The translations under genes and the position numbers were made by a program. Positions 29,601 through 38,178 of a stretch of 64,000 nucleotides of DNA are shown piece by piece. Every line of letters starts with the position of its first letter. Position 1 is the first letter of the stretch. The stretch lies in contig JAQTPT010000007.1 in the NCBI GenBank assembly GCA_028712795.1, positions 27,487 through 91,486 on the forward strand, given 5' to 3'. This DNA comes from Methylococcales bacterium (GTDB lineage Bacteria; Pseudomonadota; Gammaproteobacteria; Methylococcales; Methylomonadaceae). The notes beneath the pieces are model-generated. The model saw only the letters and a program-made list of their open reading frames with translations, made no database searches and was not told where the DNA came from.

Positions 29601-32107
29601 AGATAAGCGGTATCGCTGGCGACAGGCGACTTATCCTGGGGGATATATAAAATCGCCTCGTCGGTCATGTTGATATATTCTCTAACGGCAGTATTGCCGT
29701 AAGAATGGCCGGCACCGTCCTGACGTTCTTTGAACAAGCCCAGGAAAGGAATATCCTTTTCTTCGCGAACTTTCAGCGCTTTTTGATGCCATTCGCTGGC
29801 GCTGGCGGCAATATCCGCATAACGCACACCGCCGACTGAGGCGTGAATATTCGGAAAATAAGGACTCAATCTTGGCTCATCGGTATCCAGATAATTGGAT
29901 TCGAAGAACTCGCCGCCAATATAACTTTCCACCGTGCACAGGCCAAACTTACCCATGGTTTTCATCAGTGATTTCTCGGCGCCTTTTTGATATTTATCGA
30001 GAATTTTTTGCTGTTCGGCCGCTGGATAGTGGCTGATAACACGGTTGTGGACACTGACAGGACAAATGGCTGAAGCGCCAAAACCTAAAAGTGTGGCAAT
30101 ATCATGGGGACTTGCCGCTTGTCCGGTTTCAGCAACCAACGATGAGTTAAAACGCAAGCCTTGCTTGACTAAATGCTGGTTGGCCGCTGCAATCATTAAT
30201 AGGGCGGGGATAGCGGCAAGCTCGCAGCTGATGTTAATATCGCTTAATATAATGATGGCGATATTGTTTCTGGCCGCTTGTTCGACCTCTCCGCAAACCT
30301 TTAACAAAGCCGCTTGCAGAGCGTCTTCATTATGCTTTCTATCAACAAAATCAGGTGTGTATAACATATCCAGGGTGATCGTGCTGACAGTCGATTGCCT
30401 GCGGATTTGTTCCAGATGCGTCCGTTGTAAAATCGGGGTATCGATGACCAGTTGTTTGCTCCGTTCAACTGAAAAAGTGGGTTTCGCGCCCAATGCCACG
30501 CGCAAGGTCATGCCGTCGCTTTCCCGGATTGAATCCAGCGGCGGGTTGGTCACTTGGGCAAAGCGCTGGCTGAAATAACGCGACATGCCGCCTTCGGCAC
30601 TGGACAGGGCATTAGGCGCCAAACCGTAGCCCATCGCCGTCACTTTTTCCATACCGGTTGCCAGCATAGGATCCAGCAAAAACCTGAAGCTTTCCTGATT
30701 AAGGGAATACGCAGTATGTTGCTGGTCTACATTGAAGGCGTGTTCATTCTTGAGTTCCGATAATTCAACCTGCGGCAGATCAGCAAGATGAATGCAGCGT
30801 TTTGCCAGTAATGCCTGATAATCCTGTTCACTAGCCAATCGATCCATGACTTGATGGTTGTTATAGGCTTCGCCGGTGCTGTGGTCAAAATACAGCATGC
30901 CGCCTGCTTCAATACGGCCACGCTTCAAAACGTCTTTAGGCGGAAAGTCAATTTGACCGGCTTCTGACATCACAGCCAAATAGTCGTGGGTCTCTACGGT
31001 ACGCAATGGCCGTAATCCCAAACGGTCTAAACGGGCGCCGACGCGGATGCCGTCACTGAATATTAATGCCGCAGGTCCGTCATTTTTTTCTTCATACAAA
31101 CTGAAATATTCCAGCATTGCGCGGACGGCAGGCGTTAAGGTCGTGTCATTTTCCCAAGCTGGCGGCATCATGGCCAGAACAGCGGTGACAATATCCAGGT
31201 TGTCTTCGTTGATTCGACGGGTCAGTGTTTGGTCAAGACGTCCGGAATCAGACTGGCCGCAAGGAAAAACAATGTGCTTGTTATGTTGCCTGGCGATCGC
31301 GTTTTCACTTAAACGGTTTTTCTTGTCGGTGTTTAACTCGCCATTGTGCGCCATATAACGGAATGGCTGGGCCATCATCGTGGCTGGCGCTGTATTGGTG
31401 GAAAAGCGGGTGTGGAAAAACAGCGTACTGATTTCGTGATCCTTATCGTATAAGTCTTTAAAATACGGGATGACCTCAAATGAATTTAAACGGCCTTTGT
31501 AAACCTGAGTGCGGGAACTCATGGATAACGGGTAAAACCCCGTCAATTCCTTTCGGCTAAAGCCTTCAATTTCAATATCCAGCAAAGCGGCCTGAATATG
31601 CGATTCAAAGTCTTTATGCGATGCGTTCTTCAAGTTCTCCGGGCGGCCAAATACACATTGTTTGATCGGCAACTGGGCTTTTACCGATGCGGCATTAAGC
31701 ACATCAAGATCAACGGGGATAGTCCGCCACAGGATAATCGGCAAGTTGAAGTCTTCAAAGTGACGCTCAATCAGTTCATTGGCTGCGGAATCGTAATGAT
31801 CATGATCTTCCGGAAAAAAGAAATTGGCAACGCCAAATTGTCCCAGTTCGAGACTGTCGTTGCCGGTTATTTTACGAAAAAAATTACGCGATAAATCAAT
31901 GTTAACTCCAGCGCCATCGCCTATGCCTTCGGCGCTCATGCCGCCACGGTGGGGAATAGTACACAGCGCTTGATGGGATTTAACCAGTAAATCATGGGTC
32001 TGTTTACTCTGTTTGTGGGTTATAAAACCCACACCGCAACTGTCCTGCGATAAATCAGCGTTGAAAAGCATAGCGTTTTTATTACCTGATCGGGAATTTT
32101 TATTCAT
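26624..32107 (-). CDS. gltB: Glutamate synthase large chain-like protein, extended (1827 residues)
   Basis: Class II glutamine amidotransferase domain at the N-terminus (nucleophile C24 in SQDSCGVGFI, exposed only after propeptide removal), central domain, FMN-binding synthase domain with the 3Fe-4S cysteines (CVMAKNCNIKCPAG), and a GXGXG beta-helix domain (GGQSQIIIEGNG, TGGKAFINGEAGDRFAVRNS). It converts glutamine plus 2-oxoglutarate to two glutamate. It is about 300 residues longer than usual GltB (~1500), with a helical C-terminal tail from about 1570 (ESERKHFKFAVPLGLYKTQ...). No gltD lies beside it; the next gene is a CysJ-type reductase. Could be a divergent GltB subfamily. Confidence 0.85.
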   Translation of the reverse strand: MNKNSRSGNKNAMLFNADLSQDSCGVGFITHKQSKQTHDLLVKSHQALCTIPHRGGMSAEGIGDGAGVNIDLSRNFFRKITGNDSLELGQFGVANFFFPEDHDHYDSAANELIERHFEDFNLPIILWRTIPVDLDVLNAASVKAQLPIKQCVFGRPENLKNASHKDFESHIQAALLDIEIEGFSRKELTGFYPLSMSSRTQVYKGRLNSFEVIPYFKDLYDKDHEISTLFFHTRFSTNTAPATMMAQPFRYMAHNGELNTDKKNRLSENAIARQHNKHIVFPCGQSDSGRLDQTLTRRINEDNLDIVTAVLAMMPPAWENDTTLTPAVRAMLEYFSLYEEKNDGPAALIFSDGIRVGARLDRLGLRPLRTVETHDYLAVMSEAGQIDFPPKDVLKRGRIEAGGMLYFDHSTGEAYNNHQVMDRLASEQDYQALLAKRCIHLADLPQVELSELKNEHAFNVDQQHTAYSLNQESFRFLLDPMLATGMEKVTAMGYGLAPNALSSAEGGMSRYFSQRFAQVTNPPLDSIRESDGMTLRVALGAKPTFSVERSKQLVIDTPILQRTHLEQIRRQSTVSTITLDMLYTPDFVDRKHNEDALQAALLKVCGEVEQAARNNIAIIILSDINISCELAAIPALLMIAAANQHLVKQGLRFNSSLVAETGQAASPHDIATLLGFGASAICPVSVHNRVISHYPAAEQQKILDKYQKGAEKSLMKTMGKFGLCTVESYIGGEFFESNYLDTDEPRLSPYFPNIHASVGGVRYADIAASASEWHQKALKVREEKDIPFLGLFKERQDGAGHSYGNTAVREYINMTDEAILYIPQDKSPVASDTAYLDSGYEKRTPEQIDSFGITPAYRSFAKNLYVERDSRPASLRDIMDFPADVTSAMTTADFDRILGKQNLHGNINYLIRGLKVAKTSDDAYTIRFTEGSSVQRLEQLVEHFKKRFSETAFSVIVAKDSFAIQVADTDSLLGNYLNSIQTARNPIALSNVQPAHEITATLASGAMSHGALIAEAHEAVAQGINIVGALSNSGEGGEHSSRFNTLRSCNIKQFASGRFGVWAGYLADPNIKEIEIKIAQGAKPGEGGQLPAAKVSVEIAALRGGTPRVELVSPPPHHDTYSIEDLGQLIHDAKAARVKVGVKLVSSEGIGTIAVGVAKAGADVINVAGNTGGTGAAAVTSLKNSGRSPEIGIAEVHQALAVNGLRDKVILRGSGAHQSGLDVVKSAILGADSFEFGTTVLMMLRCVMAKNCNIKCPAGLTTEHEEFKGDPRVLAQYFMNLAHEVREILAVLGYKSLQDIRGETDLLHLIDHPSMVGQLDLTRMLSKVDVIVVPKPVYLEASFKVDDRIIEQVKAGIIEGGQSQIIIEGNGLKLNNCNKSVGGQAAIDIERMLSYQLTGQQVDQAKAIYTTQEGRRYMAPDSVIIRTHGSAGQSYAAFLNDGMRMEHLGTCNDGVGKSACGGTLVVESPGGGIKTPGNNVLIGNFALFGATGGKAFINGEAGDRFAVRNSGAMAVVEGVGDFACEYMINGAVLNIGGFGKGFCNGMSGGNAYQYDPENLLENLYDKSSVELHRLTEETDSARAHEQFILAMLEQHVDYAKSSKAANLIKNWESERKHFKFAVPLGLYKTQTAQCLQQSMDRKEMIEELSQSLAQQQIEQVKTAYQTSQPLFGGAIPGYGNTDKALTYKLVNSFAVLEKARQCAKDHLKHLPEALRSQSHIEQAARKLIIERPRKLQEYLVKSTREAYSNYSDDQLARLMANKRLNDYKTALINRSVQSIYSIGSTAWIIEQDKINKQALAGIPCIEEYLAGLVGLGIVQGMLSEETA

Positions 32108-32726
32108 TTTCCAGCCCGTACTCTCAATTTTGTCGTTGTTCAGCGTTTAGTGATTGTTATTTCAGTGCGCGGGAGGTTTACATGCACCAGACTAGCGCAT
32201 TCAATCATTATAAAAATAATTGAAAATCATTTAGTTAAGATGATAAATCTTAGCATGATCAGGCTAATTTGTCATTTAAGATCCGCTTGCAATTAATAAA
32301 TAATTTTGAAGGAATTTCATTTTTTTCTAATGATTTAAGGTCAGGCAAGTGCTTCACCGATCTTTATTGAGAATATTAATCAACCACAATGGCTCATCCG
32401 GTAATCCCGGAATATTCTAAGGACAGTATTAGCTTGATTACTATTGCAGGCGCATTCCCGAAGAGGGATGGGAGAATGCTTCCTAAGTAATTTAATTGGT
32501 TTCTCGGTTTTAGATATAAACACTTAACTACTACTTGCGCACTATGAATTAAGGGGCTAATCTAGCGTCGAATCTGGGTTTATCGAAGGCCGGAATTTTA
32601 ATCCGCTCAAGGTTTGATAAGTTTAGTCTGAATTGATGCCCCTTATCGCTTGTCGCACCTTACCTTACTTATAGCCCGTTTCGAACATTTAGTCAGAAAT
32701 TTAAAATTTTTGTTTAGGAGATTCAA
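32108..32726. other. Long intergenic, A/T-rich
   Basis: 620 bases between divergent gltB-like and peroxidase genes. No coding frame or strong hairpin was found. The length and A/T content suggest regulatory regions for both genes; GTTTAGGAGATTCAA just before 32727 supplies the peroxidase ribosome site. Confidence 0.4.
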
Positions 32727-34391
32727 ATGAGTGAGCTTAGTCATGGTAACATCGGTAAACGCGAACAAAACTTCACATCAATACTGCCGCTGCGCAAAAA
32801 AAGCTACGACCCGAAAGATCTTGCAGAATTAGCCCAACAGATGAAAGGCGAAGTCGACAGCGTCAAAGACGGACCTGATCCCGAAGAAAATCTTCTTATG
32901 CCAGCGGGGTACACCTATCTGGGCCAGTTTATCGACCACGATCTCACCTTCGATAGCACCTCTTCGCTTAATCCCTCCAGCTCATCACCCACCAATTTTC
33001 GAACACCAAGATTCGACCTTGACTGTCTATACGGAGATGGCCCAAGTGCCCAACCCTATTTATACGATGAGGATCAACTTAAACTTTTATTTAAAAATGG
33101 ACCATCAACCTCAGAACTTACCGATCCAGCCGGTCAAGACCTGTTACGCAACCCCAAAGGTCGAGCCATCATCGGCGACAAACGCAACGATGAGAATTCA
33201 ATCGTCAGTCAAATTCAGTTAGCCTTCGTCAAATATCATAATGCCGTGGTTGACGAATTAAAGGGTAACCCAGATAGCTGGAGCAACCCAAACAGCCTGT
33301 TCGAATCAGCTAGAAATGAGGTGCGTTGGGCGTATCAAAAAATCATTGTTGAAGATTTCCTGCCACGTATCATTGCCGCTGAGGTATTGCAGGATTTACA
33401 GGGCGACGACCCTGATACACGAGCAGATAAGTATGTGTTATATACGGAGGATAAGCGTGAAAACTTGCCAAGAGAATTCGTAGCCGCAGCTTACCGTTTT
33501 GGCCACTCAGGTGTCCGCACAGGCTATCGTTTGAATTCAGTTACTGAAAAGGGCTTCAATATTTTTCCTTCAAGCGAGGATAATACACCAAAAGCTGGTG
33601 CGGATAGTCTATTAGGTTTTGATCCGGTCACTAATAATCAAGTGATAGATACTTGGGGCCGGTTTTTCCCTGAAACTCTGCCAGGTGTGTTGCCTACGGA
33701 GTCTCGCGAAACAGCGGCTGACGAAACTCCATATCGTAGAGAGCGCTTACAATTCGCTTATAAAATCGATACAACCCTGGTTGATCCCTTAGGCGTACTA
33801 CCCAGGACAGAAGTGGCCGGAGAAGACACCACAAGGGAAGCTGAAGCGCTAACCGGCCCGCTTCCGGATACAGTTGTCGAACCACCTCGCCCCTCTCTGG
33901 CCCTTCTCAATCTGTTGCGCGGTAATGCTTATAAAATCCATAGCGGGCAAGTATACGCTCAACTCCTAAAGGATTCGGGCTTAGATTTCACGCCTATTGG
34001 CATTCAGCATTTAGTAACCCGTCAGGGGTTTGACTTGGATGGCAATACCTTTTTTAAATTTGTCCCCATTCCAGATGCATTATTAGAAGATACGCCACTC
34101 TGGTTCTATATCTTAGCCGAAGCGCAATCACCTTTAGTTGATGAAATTCAGCGTCGAGGCCAATTAGATGGCTTTGAAGAGAGTTTTTTGCTTAATGATC
34201 CGGCAGGAGTTAGCACTCAATTGCGTGGAGTCGGTGGACGCATTGTAGCCGAAGTATTTTATGGCTTATTAGATTCTGATACTGAGTCTTATATCAATGC
34301 CGCTCCTGGTAACTGGAAGCCAATATTAGGAGGTGGACGTGAAATTATCTTCAGAAATCTACTTAAGTTTGCAGATATAACTAATGCTTGA
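32727..34391 (+). CDS. Animal-type heme peroxidase (peroxidase-cyclooxygenase superfamily)
   Basis: 554 residues matching bacterial members of the myeloperoxidase/cyclooxygenase fold: GYTYLGQFIDHDLTFD with distal His H71 and calcium-binding Asp, QIQLAFVKYHNAVVDEL, RWAYQKIIVEDFLPRI, and the proximal His H260 in AAYRFGHSGVRTGYRL. No signal peptide is seen, as in many bacterial members exported by type I secretion or kept inside. Expected chemistry is peroxide-dependent oxidation of halides or organic substrates. Neighbours give no pathway; an IS630 remnant lies directly downstream, so the gene sits at the edge of mobile DNA. Confidence 0.9.
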   Translation: MSELSHGNIGKREQNFTSILPLRKKSYDPKDLAELAQQMKGEVDSVKDGPDPEENLLMPAGYTYLGQFIDHDLTFDSTSSLNPSSSSPTNFRTPRFDLDCLYGDGPSAQPYLYDEDQLKLLFKNGPSTSELTDPAGQDLLRNPKGRAIIGDKRNDENSIVSQIQLAFVKYHNAVVDELKGNPDSWSNPNSLFESARNEVRWAYQKIIVEDFLPRIIAAEVLQDLQGDDPDTRADKYVLYTEDKRENLPREFVAAAYRFGHSGVRTGYRLNSVTEKGFNIFPSSEDNTPKAGADSLLGFDPVTNNQVIDTWGRFFPETLPGVLPTESRETAADETPYRRERLQFAYKIDTTLVDPLGVLPRTEVAGEDTTREAEALTGPLPDTVVEPPRPSLALLNLLRGNAYKIHSGQVYAQLLKDSGLDFTPIGIQHLVTRQGFDLDGNTFFKFVPIPDALLEDTPLWFYILAEAQSPLVDEIQRRGQLDGFEESFLLNDPAGVSTQLRGVGGRIVAEVFYGLLDSDTESYINAAPGNWKPILGGGREIIFRNLLKFADITNA

Positions 34392-34408
34392 TAAAGACTA
34401 GTACTCAG

Positions 34409-34799
34409 TCAGTCTTGTAATGTCGGGTAAAGTTTCTTCAACTTTACCCGAGCATCTTCATTAGTAAAACGCCATTCCATAGGTTGAGCGATAGCATTTC
34501 TTTTTTCTTGCCATGCTGCGATTTCCTCTTTTAATGTTTCTTGGTCCGGAATGCGCCGATCCAAACATTGAAGAGAAAGAAACTCAATTCTATTTCCGCC
34601 ATATTCAACCAGTTGCCATGTTTTGGCGTGTAATGGATGTCCAATTTATCCAGAATTCTTCGCGCTTCCTCGGGAGCGAATGCCTTATACAGAGAGGCTC
34701 TCCTGTGTGAGTGTTTAAATTATCCATAACCAGTGTAATAAGTTCAGCCTGAGGGTGACGAACATCAACCAGATTTCGAATTTGATGCGCCCAGTCCCA
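34409..34799 (-). pseudogene. IS630-family transposase remnant (C-terminal part)
   Basis: Reverse-strand reading gives DWAHQIRNLVDVRHPQAELI and TLVMDNLNTHTG, then after a frame change SLYKAFAPEEARRILDKLDI, HYTPKHGNWLNMAEIEL, and after another SLQCLDRRIPDQETLKEEIA and MEWRFTNEDARVKLKKLYP to a TGA at 34409-34411. This is the DDE core (MDNLNTH, second catalytic block) and tail of IS630/Tc1-type transposases. Two frameshifts and loss of the N-terminal half show it is dead. Hairpin GGGTAAAGTT/AACTTTACCC lies at 34424-34449. Confidence 0.85.
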
Positions 34800-34881
34800 T
34801 TGATTTTATTGTAATCGTACCCCTTTGATTTCAAATCTCCCGGTAATTACCAACATTTACAGATTGGACTAGGCTGCCGAT

Positions 34882-35310
34882 CTAATTTTCATTTTCAGTC
34901 TTTTGAGACCAGGTGAAATATAAAGAAGTGTTGTGTTTGCCTCGGACCGATACCGTTTTACGGTATGTTTCTCCATTGAGATCAACAATTACGATGTAAC
35001 GGCCAGGCGGAAGTTTAGCAAATAGCTTTGGTCCGTCTGACACGGTTTCCAGAAAGACGTTACCCTTCAAATCCGTGATACGAATCTTCACATCACTGAG
35101 ATAATCACCTGTGCCCTTGACTGAAAATAGCAGGCTCAAGTTGTAGTTAGCGCGACTGGCATCTAGCGCATTTCGCTCATCAATTCCCACTCCGCCGGTG
35201 ACGAAGGTCACTTTACCTTGGGTTTGTGGCTGAATGGCGGATTCTTCCGCAATCGAGGAGAGGCTGAACAGAACGCAGGGGAGAATAAGTGCTAAGCATA
35301 ATTTTTTCAT
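34882..35310 (-). CDS. Secreted protein of unknown function
   Basis: 142 residues from MKKLCLALILPCVLFSLSS. Start at 35310 chosen for AGGAG seven bases upstream; an earlier start adds seven residues without a site. After the signal peptide (cleavage near SIAEE) comes a beta-rich domain with a carboxypeptidase-regulatory/transthyretin-like flavour (KIRITDLKGNVFLETVSDGP, LPPGRYIVIVDLNGETYRKT). Periplasmic by signal. No family name assigned. Confidence 0.7.
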   Translation of the reverse strand: MKKLCLALILPCVLFSLSSIAEESAIQPQTQGKVTFVTGGVGIDERNALDASRANYNLSLLFSVKGTGDYLSDVKIRITDLKGNVFLETVSDGPKLFAKLPPGRYIVIVDLNGETYRKTVSVRGKHNTSLYFTWSQKTENEN

Positions 35311-35459
35311 AATATTGCTCCTTGACAGCAAAGATTAATGATCATAAATAGTAAAGTGTATTGTGGTATATATATTGTGTGGATGGCAATACTTCCATGA
35401 ACTACTGGTAAAGATGTGGAATTTATGGGTGATGCCTTGCCATAAAGTTGTTTTTTTGT

Positions 35460-35534
35460 TTAGCCGCATGACGGGTACCACCGGATGCCGCGCTCAAAAA
35501 TGACACGGCTAATTAGGGGAATAAATTTTTTCAT
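35460..35534 (-). CDS. Possible small secreted peptide, perhaps frameshifted
   Basis: 24 codons (MKKFIPLISRVIFERGIRWY...) with a good GGAG site upstream. The start looks like a signal peptide, and a one-base shift near codon 14 would continue as LSAASGGTRHAAKQKNNF to a later stop, so a frameshifted small entericidin-like protein is possible. Could equally be chance. Confidence 0.25.
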   Translation of the reverse strand: MKKFIPLISRVIFERGIRWYPSCG

Positions 35535-35761
35535 ACTATTCTCCAGCTTTTAAATGATTTGCATCTTCTTAAATTTCGAGATTGACTGGGAACGTTGTGA
35601 CATTTTACCAACCCGAAGCGAATTTTATCAAAATATCAGGCTTTGTCTGTACGGTATCGCACATAAGATCTTCGTTACCGTTAATATGTTCATGATCCAT
35701 TATGTTCGCATCAGTGCGATGAAACCCTTCCGGATAAACAAGAGGTTGTAGCAATCAGTTA

Positions 35762-35919
35762 GGCGATTTCCGGCAAAGAATATACCCAACTTGCTAGTCT
35801 TTTTGCCCATTGTCTGCGTTGTAAAAAGGATTACATAGCCAGCTATGCGCATCTTTTTACGCCTTGAAAATGAACAAAAATTCTGCACAATTTGGGTATA
35901 TTCATTCTTGGAAATCGCC
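35762..35919 (-). mobile_element. MITE-like inverted-repeat element, copy C (158 bp, inverted)
   Basis: Reverse orientation relative to the copies at 325 and 9525, same 158-bp length. Ends GGCGATTTCC and GGAAATCGCC, flanked by TTA at 35759-35761 and 35920-35922. The rest of 35332-36227 has no gene that I can support apart from the small frame at 35460-35534. Confidence 0.87.
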
Positions 35920-36227
35920 TTATCACTATCAAGCCAGGGGCGATTCGGTATCGCCGACAGATGAAAGTTGATGCCGGCGTAATGCGACCGATTAAGCCGC
36001 AACGTTATGAAGTCGTTGTATAGGCTAAATCCGTATCTGTTTTTACTTGCACATAAGCGGTTCGAAAAAAAATCTGCCTCTTCAAGAAAAACTCTTAAAC
36101 AATGTTCGCTACCGCACCGAGTAATATCAGTTTTGTCTGTATTGTTTTAACTGAGCGTTGGGAAGCATCATTCCTTGCTCTGGCCCTAGCTATCCGGCTG
36201 CGGCTAAATTATTATCAGGAGACACTC

Positions 36228-36404
36228 ATGAACAAAGATCAAATAAAAGGCCGAGTTGAAGAAGCCAAAGGTAAAGTCAAGGAAGCCGCCGGTGTGATAT
36301 TGGACGACGACTCGCTGGAAATAGAAGGTAATGTCCAAAAGAACGTCGGCAAGATCCAGTCGGGTTTGGGCGATATCAAAGAAGACATCAAGAAAGACAA
36401 ATAA
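36228..36404 (+). CDS. CsbD-family stress protein (cytoplasmic)
   Basis: 58 residues (MNKDQIKGRVEEAKGKVKEA...), the complete CsbD fold length, with the family hallmark G-x-x-x-x-A-K-G-K-x-K-E-A and a second half LEIEGNVQKNVGKIQ. CAGGAG sits before the ATG. General stress proteins of unknown mechanism, very abundant when induced. The next gene is a secreted paralogue. Confidence 0.88.
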   Translation: MNKDQIKGRVEEAKGKVKEAAGVILDDDSLEIEGNVQKNVGKIQSGLGDIKEDIKKDK

Positions 36405-36499
36405 AAAGCGCCAATGAACTGTGTAGCCGGGATTAGCCAAGCTGACCTGATGCCCAGTGGCAACGAGATAATTAAAAATTCTTTTTACAGGAAATAGAT

Positions 36500-36778
36500 A
36501 TGAAAATAACCAATACAAAACTCACCGGTTTTGCGGCTGTCATCGTTTTGGCACTGTGTTCGTTTAGCATTTATGCCGAAGAAAGCCAAAATGCCGCCCC
36601 GATGAACAAAGATCAAGTTGAAGGACGGGTCGGTGAAGCTCAAGGCAAGGTTAAGGAGGCTACTGGCGTGATTGTGGACGATAAAAAAATGCAGACGGAA
36701 GGTAATGTCCAAAAGAATCTCGGCAAGGCTCAGAAGGGCTACGGTGATCTCAAGGAAGAGATTAAGAAGGGCAACTAA
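36500..36778 (+). CDS. CsbD-family protein with signal peptide (periplasmic)
   Basis: 92 residues: a signal peptide (MKITNTKLTGFAAVIVLALC, cleavage near IYAEES), a short linker, then a CsbD domain starting MNKDQVEGRVGEAQGKVKEA, nearly identical to the upstream cytoplasmic copy. This indicates a tandem duplication in which one copy gained export. A hairpin (36795-36832) follows. Confidence 0.85.
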   Translation: MKITNTKLTGFAAVIVLALCSFSIYAEESQNAAPMNKDQVEGRVGEAQGKVKEATGVIVDDKKMQTEGNVQKNLGKAQKGYGDLKEEIKKGN

Positions 36779-36794
36779 AACGTTCAATGCCAGA

Positions 36795-36832
36795 TTTAGC
36801 AGGGTAAGCCCGAACGAGCCCACCCTGCTAAA
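36795..36832 (+). terminator. Hairpin after the CsbD pair
   Basis: TTTAGCAGGGT (36795-36805) pairs with ACCCTGCTAAA (36822-36832) over a 16-base loop. It is followed by A-rich, not T-rich, sequence, so termination may be weak and the SmbP-like gene may be read through. Confidence 0.5.
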
Positions 36833-36871
36833 CGGCAACAAAACACCTACAAATAATTACAGGAAATGAAT

Positions 36872-37189
36872 ATGAAATCAACTAATATGAAGGGCTTTGG
36901 TTTATTGGTATCGACGCTACTAATCATGGCATCGGTTGGCGCTAATGCAGGGGAAAGTCACATGGCGGAAGCGCTCAAACACGCGGAGGCCGCAGCTAAA
37001 GCCGACAACGGAAAAGCGATTGCCGAACATGCGGATAAAGCGAAAACCCATGCAACAGCCGCTGATGAGCACCTGGATGCAGGTGTCACGAGTCTTAATG
37101 ATGCGATCGATCACGCCAAGATGAAGCATGTCGACTTAGCAAAAAAATCTGCAGAAGAAGCAGTAACACACCTGAAAGCAGCTCAATAA
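36872..37189 (+). CDS. SmbP-like small periplasmic metal-binding protein
   Basis: 105 residues from MKSTNMKGFG (ATG 36872 has AGGAA at good spacing; ATG 36866 overlaps it). Signal peptide to ANAGES, then a repetitive Ala/Lys/His helix: HMAEALKHAEAAAKADNGKA, EHADKAKTHATAADEH, DHAKMKHVDLAKKSAEEA. The spaced histidines (about ten) match SmbP, a copper/metal-binding periplasmic protein first seen in Nitrosomonas. Fits the metal theme of the cluster with CsbD proteins. Confidence 0.8.
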   Translation: MKSTNMKGFGLLVSTLLIMASVGANAGESHMAEALKHAEAAAKADNGKAIAEHADKAKTHATAADEHLDAGVTSLNDAIDHAKMKHVDLAKKSAEEAVTHLKAAQ

Positions 37190-37308
37190 AAGAGCGTTAG
37201 CTTTCGTTATCAAGGGGCGGCATATCGATTGTTGACCCCTGTATTTAAAATGTTATGTCAGTATAGAAACGCATATTTACCGTGCTATGACACTCCGGAG
37301 TAATAAAA

Positions 37309-37449
37309 ATGCGCCGCTTGCTAATAAAGCACGTAACCAACTATCAATACGCTGAAGCGGTAACATTGTTGCCGCACAAATTGCTTTTGCGCCCTCTTGA
37401 AGGGCGGTTGCTGCGCTTGCGAAGTTGCCGCTTTAGTGATGCCGAATAG
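37309..37449 (+). pseudogene. Transglutaminase-like N-terminal fragment
   Basis: 46 codons (MRRLLIKHVTNYQYAEAVTL, PHKLLLRPLEG) with GGAG before the ATG. This is the start of the bacterial transglutaminase-like protein family, whose N-terminal domain begins with RY-type motifs and LRP. The protease/transglutaminase core is missing; a stop follows at 37447. The next 280 bases hold only short frames (one reads PVGAGDENINPAGAPILKSF) that I cannot assign. Confidence 0.7.
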
Positions 37450-37728
37450 TCAACATTCAATCTTGCCTTTTACCCTTTTTTATTTGCTTAAGGAGGTTCA
37501 TCATGAACGTTATCGCTGTTGAACCCTGTTGGCGCTGGTGATGAGAATATTAATCCTGCTGGCGCCCCGATTTTAAAATCGTTTCGTAGCCGTGTATTTG
37601 ATCGTAGCGGGTGTCTCTTGGCGTCGATGCATCACGGGTTTATATAAATAAGCAATCGCACAGACAAAGGCCAAGCCGTTTTTGTATGTTTTTTGGTTTA
37701 ATATTTATCCTCAAACAGGAGCATTACC

Positions 37729-37887
37729 ATGTCAATTGGTACTATTTTACTCGTCATTCTAATTCTTATGCTGATTGGAGTCATTCCAGCCTGGCCACAT
37801 AGCAGGGGTTGGGGTTACGGGCCCAGTGGCGGACTCGGGACGCTGCTGATCATCATATTAGTTCTGGTCTTGCTGGGCATCCTTTAG
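37729..37887 (+). CDS. DUF3309 small membrane protein
   Basis: 52 residues: MSIGTILLVILILMLIGVIP, a glycine/tryptophan turn (AWPHSRGWGYGPSGGLGT), and a second hydrophobic helix LLIIILVLVLLGIL. This pattern of two helices with a WP-HS-x-WGYGPSG loop is DUF3309, a small inner-membrane protein often found beside stress genes such as CsbD and YtxH. CAGGAG precedes the ATG. Confidence 0.88.
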   Translation: MSIGTILLVILILMLIGVIPAWPHSRGWGYGPSGGLGTLLIIILVLVLLGIL

Positions 37888-38178
37888 CTGCAAAGCTGCG
37901 TAAGTTGGGTTGCGCTTTTTGCAATCCAACATTTCATGCGCCAATGTGTTGGGTTAACGATAAAGCTGTTAACCCAACCTTCTCAAATCCGGTTGTATCG
38001 GTAACCTGCGGATTCGCCAATAGGCAATCCGCTATGAACGAAGACTTTAGTCTGATTCCCTCCCATACTTTTCCAGACGGTTTTTATGTCCGATTGTTTT
38101 TGGTGTTGTGCATTGAAAATGGCGGTTTGCTATCGCGACCCGTAAGAGCACGAAGTGAAACCGCCCTACGCATTCTGG
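37888..38178. repeat. Cluster of short palindromic repeats
   Basis: Contains an AAGTTGGGTT...AACCCAACCTT palindrome block (about 37905-37985), a GCGGATT/AATCCGC palindrome (38009-38034 region), and a 47-bp repeat at 38121-38167 (GGCGGTTTGC ... GAAACCGCC) whose reverse complement lies at 60234-60280. No coding gene is seen. Confidence 0.7.
38121..38167 (+). repeat. 47-bp REP-like palindrome, copy 1
   Basis: Begins GGCGGTTTGC and ends GAAACCGCCCT with GCGACCCGTAAGAGCACGAA between. The inverse copy at 60234-60280 differs at only about three positions. The ends GGCGGTTT/AAACCGCC form a stem, as in REP-type sequences. Confidence 0.8.
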
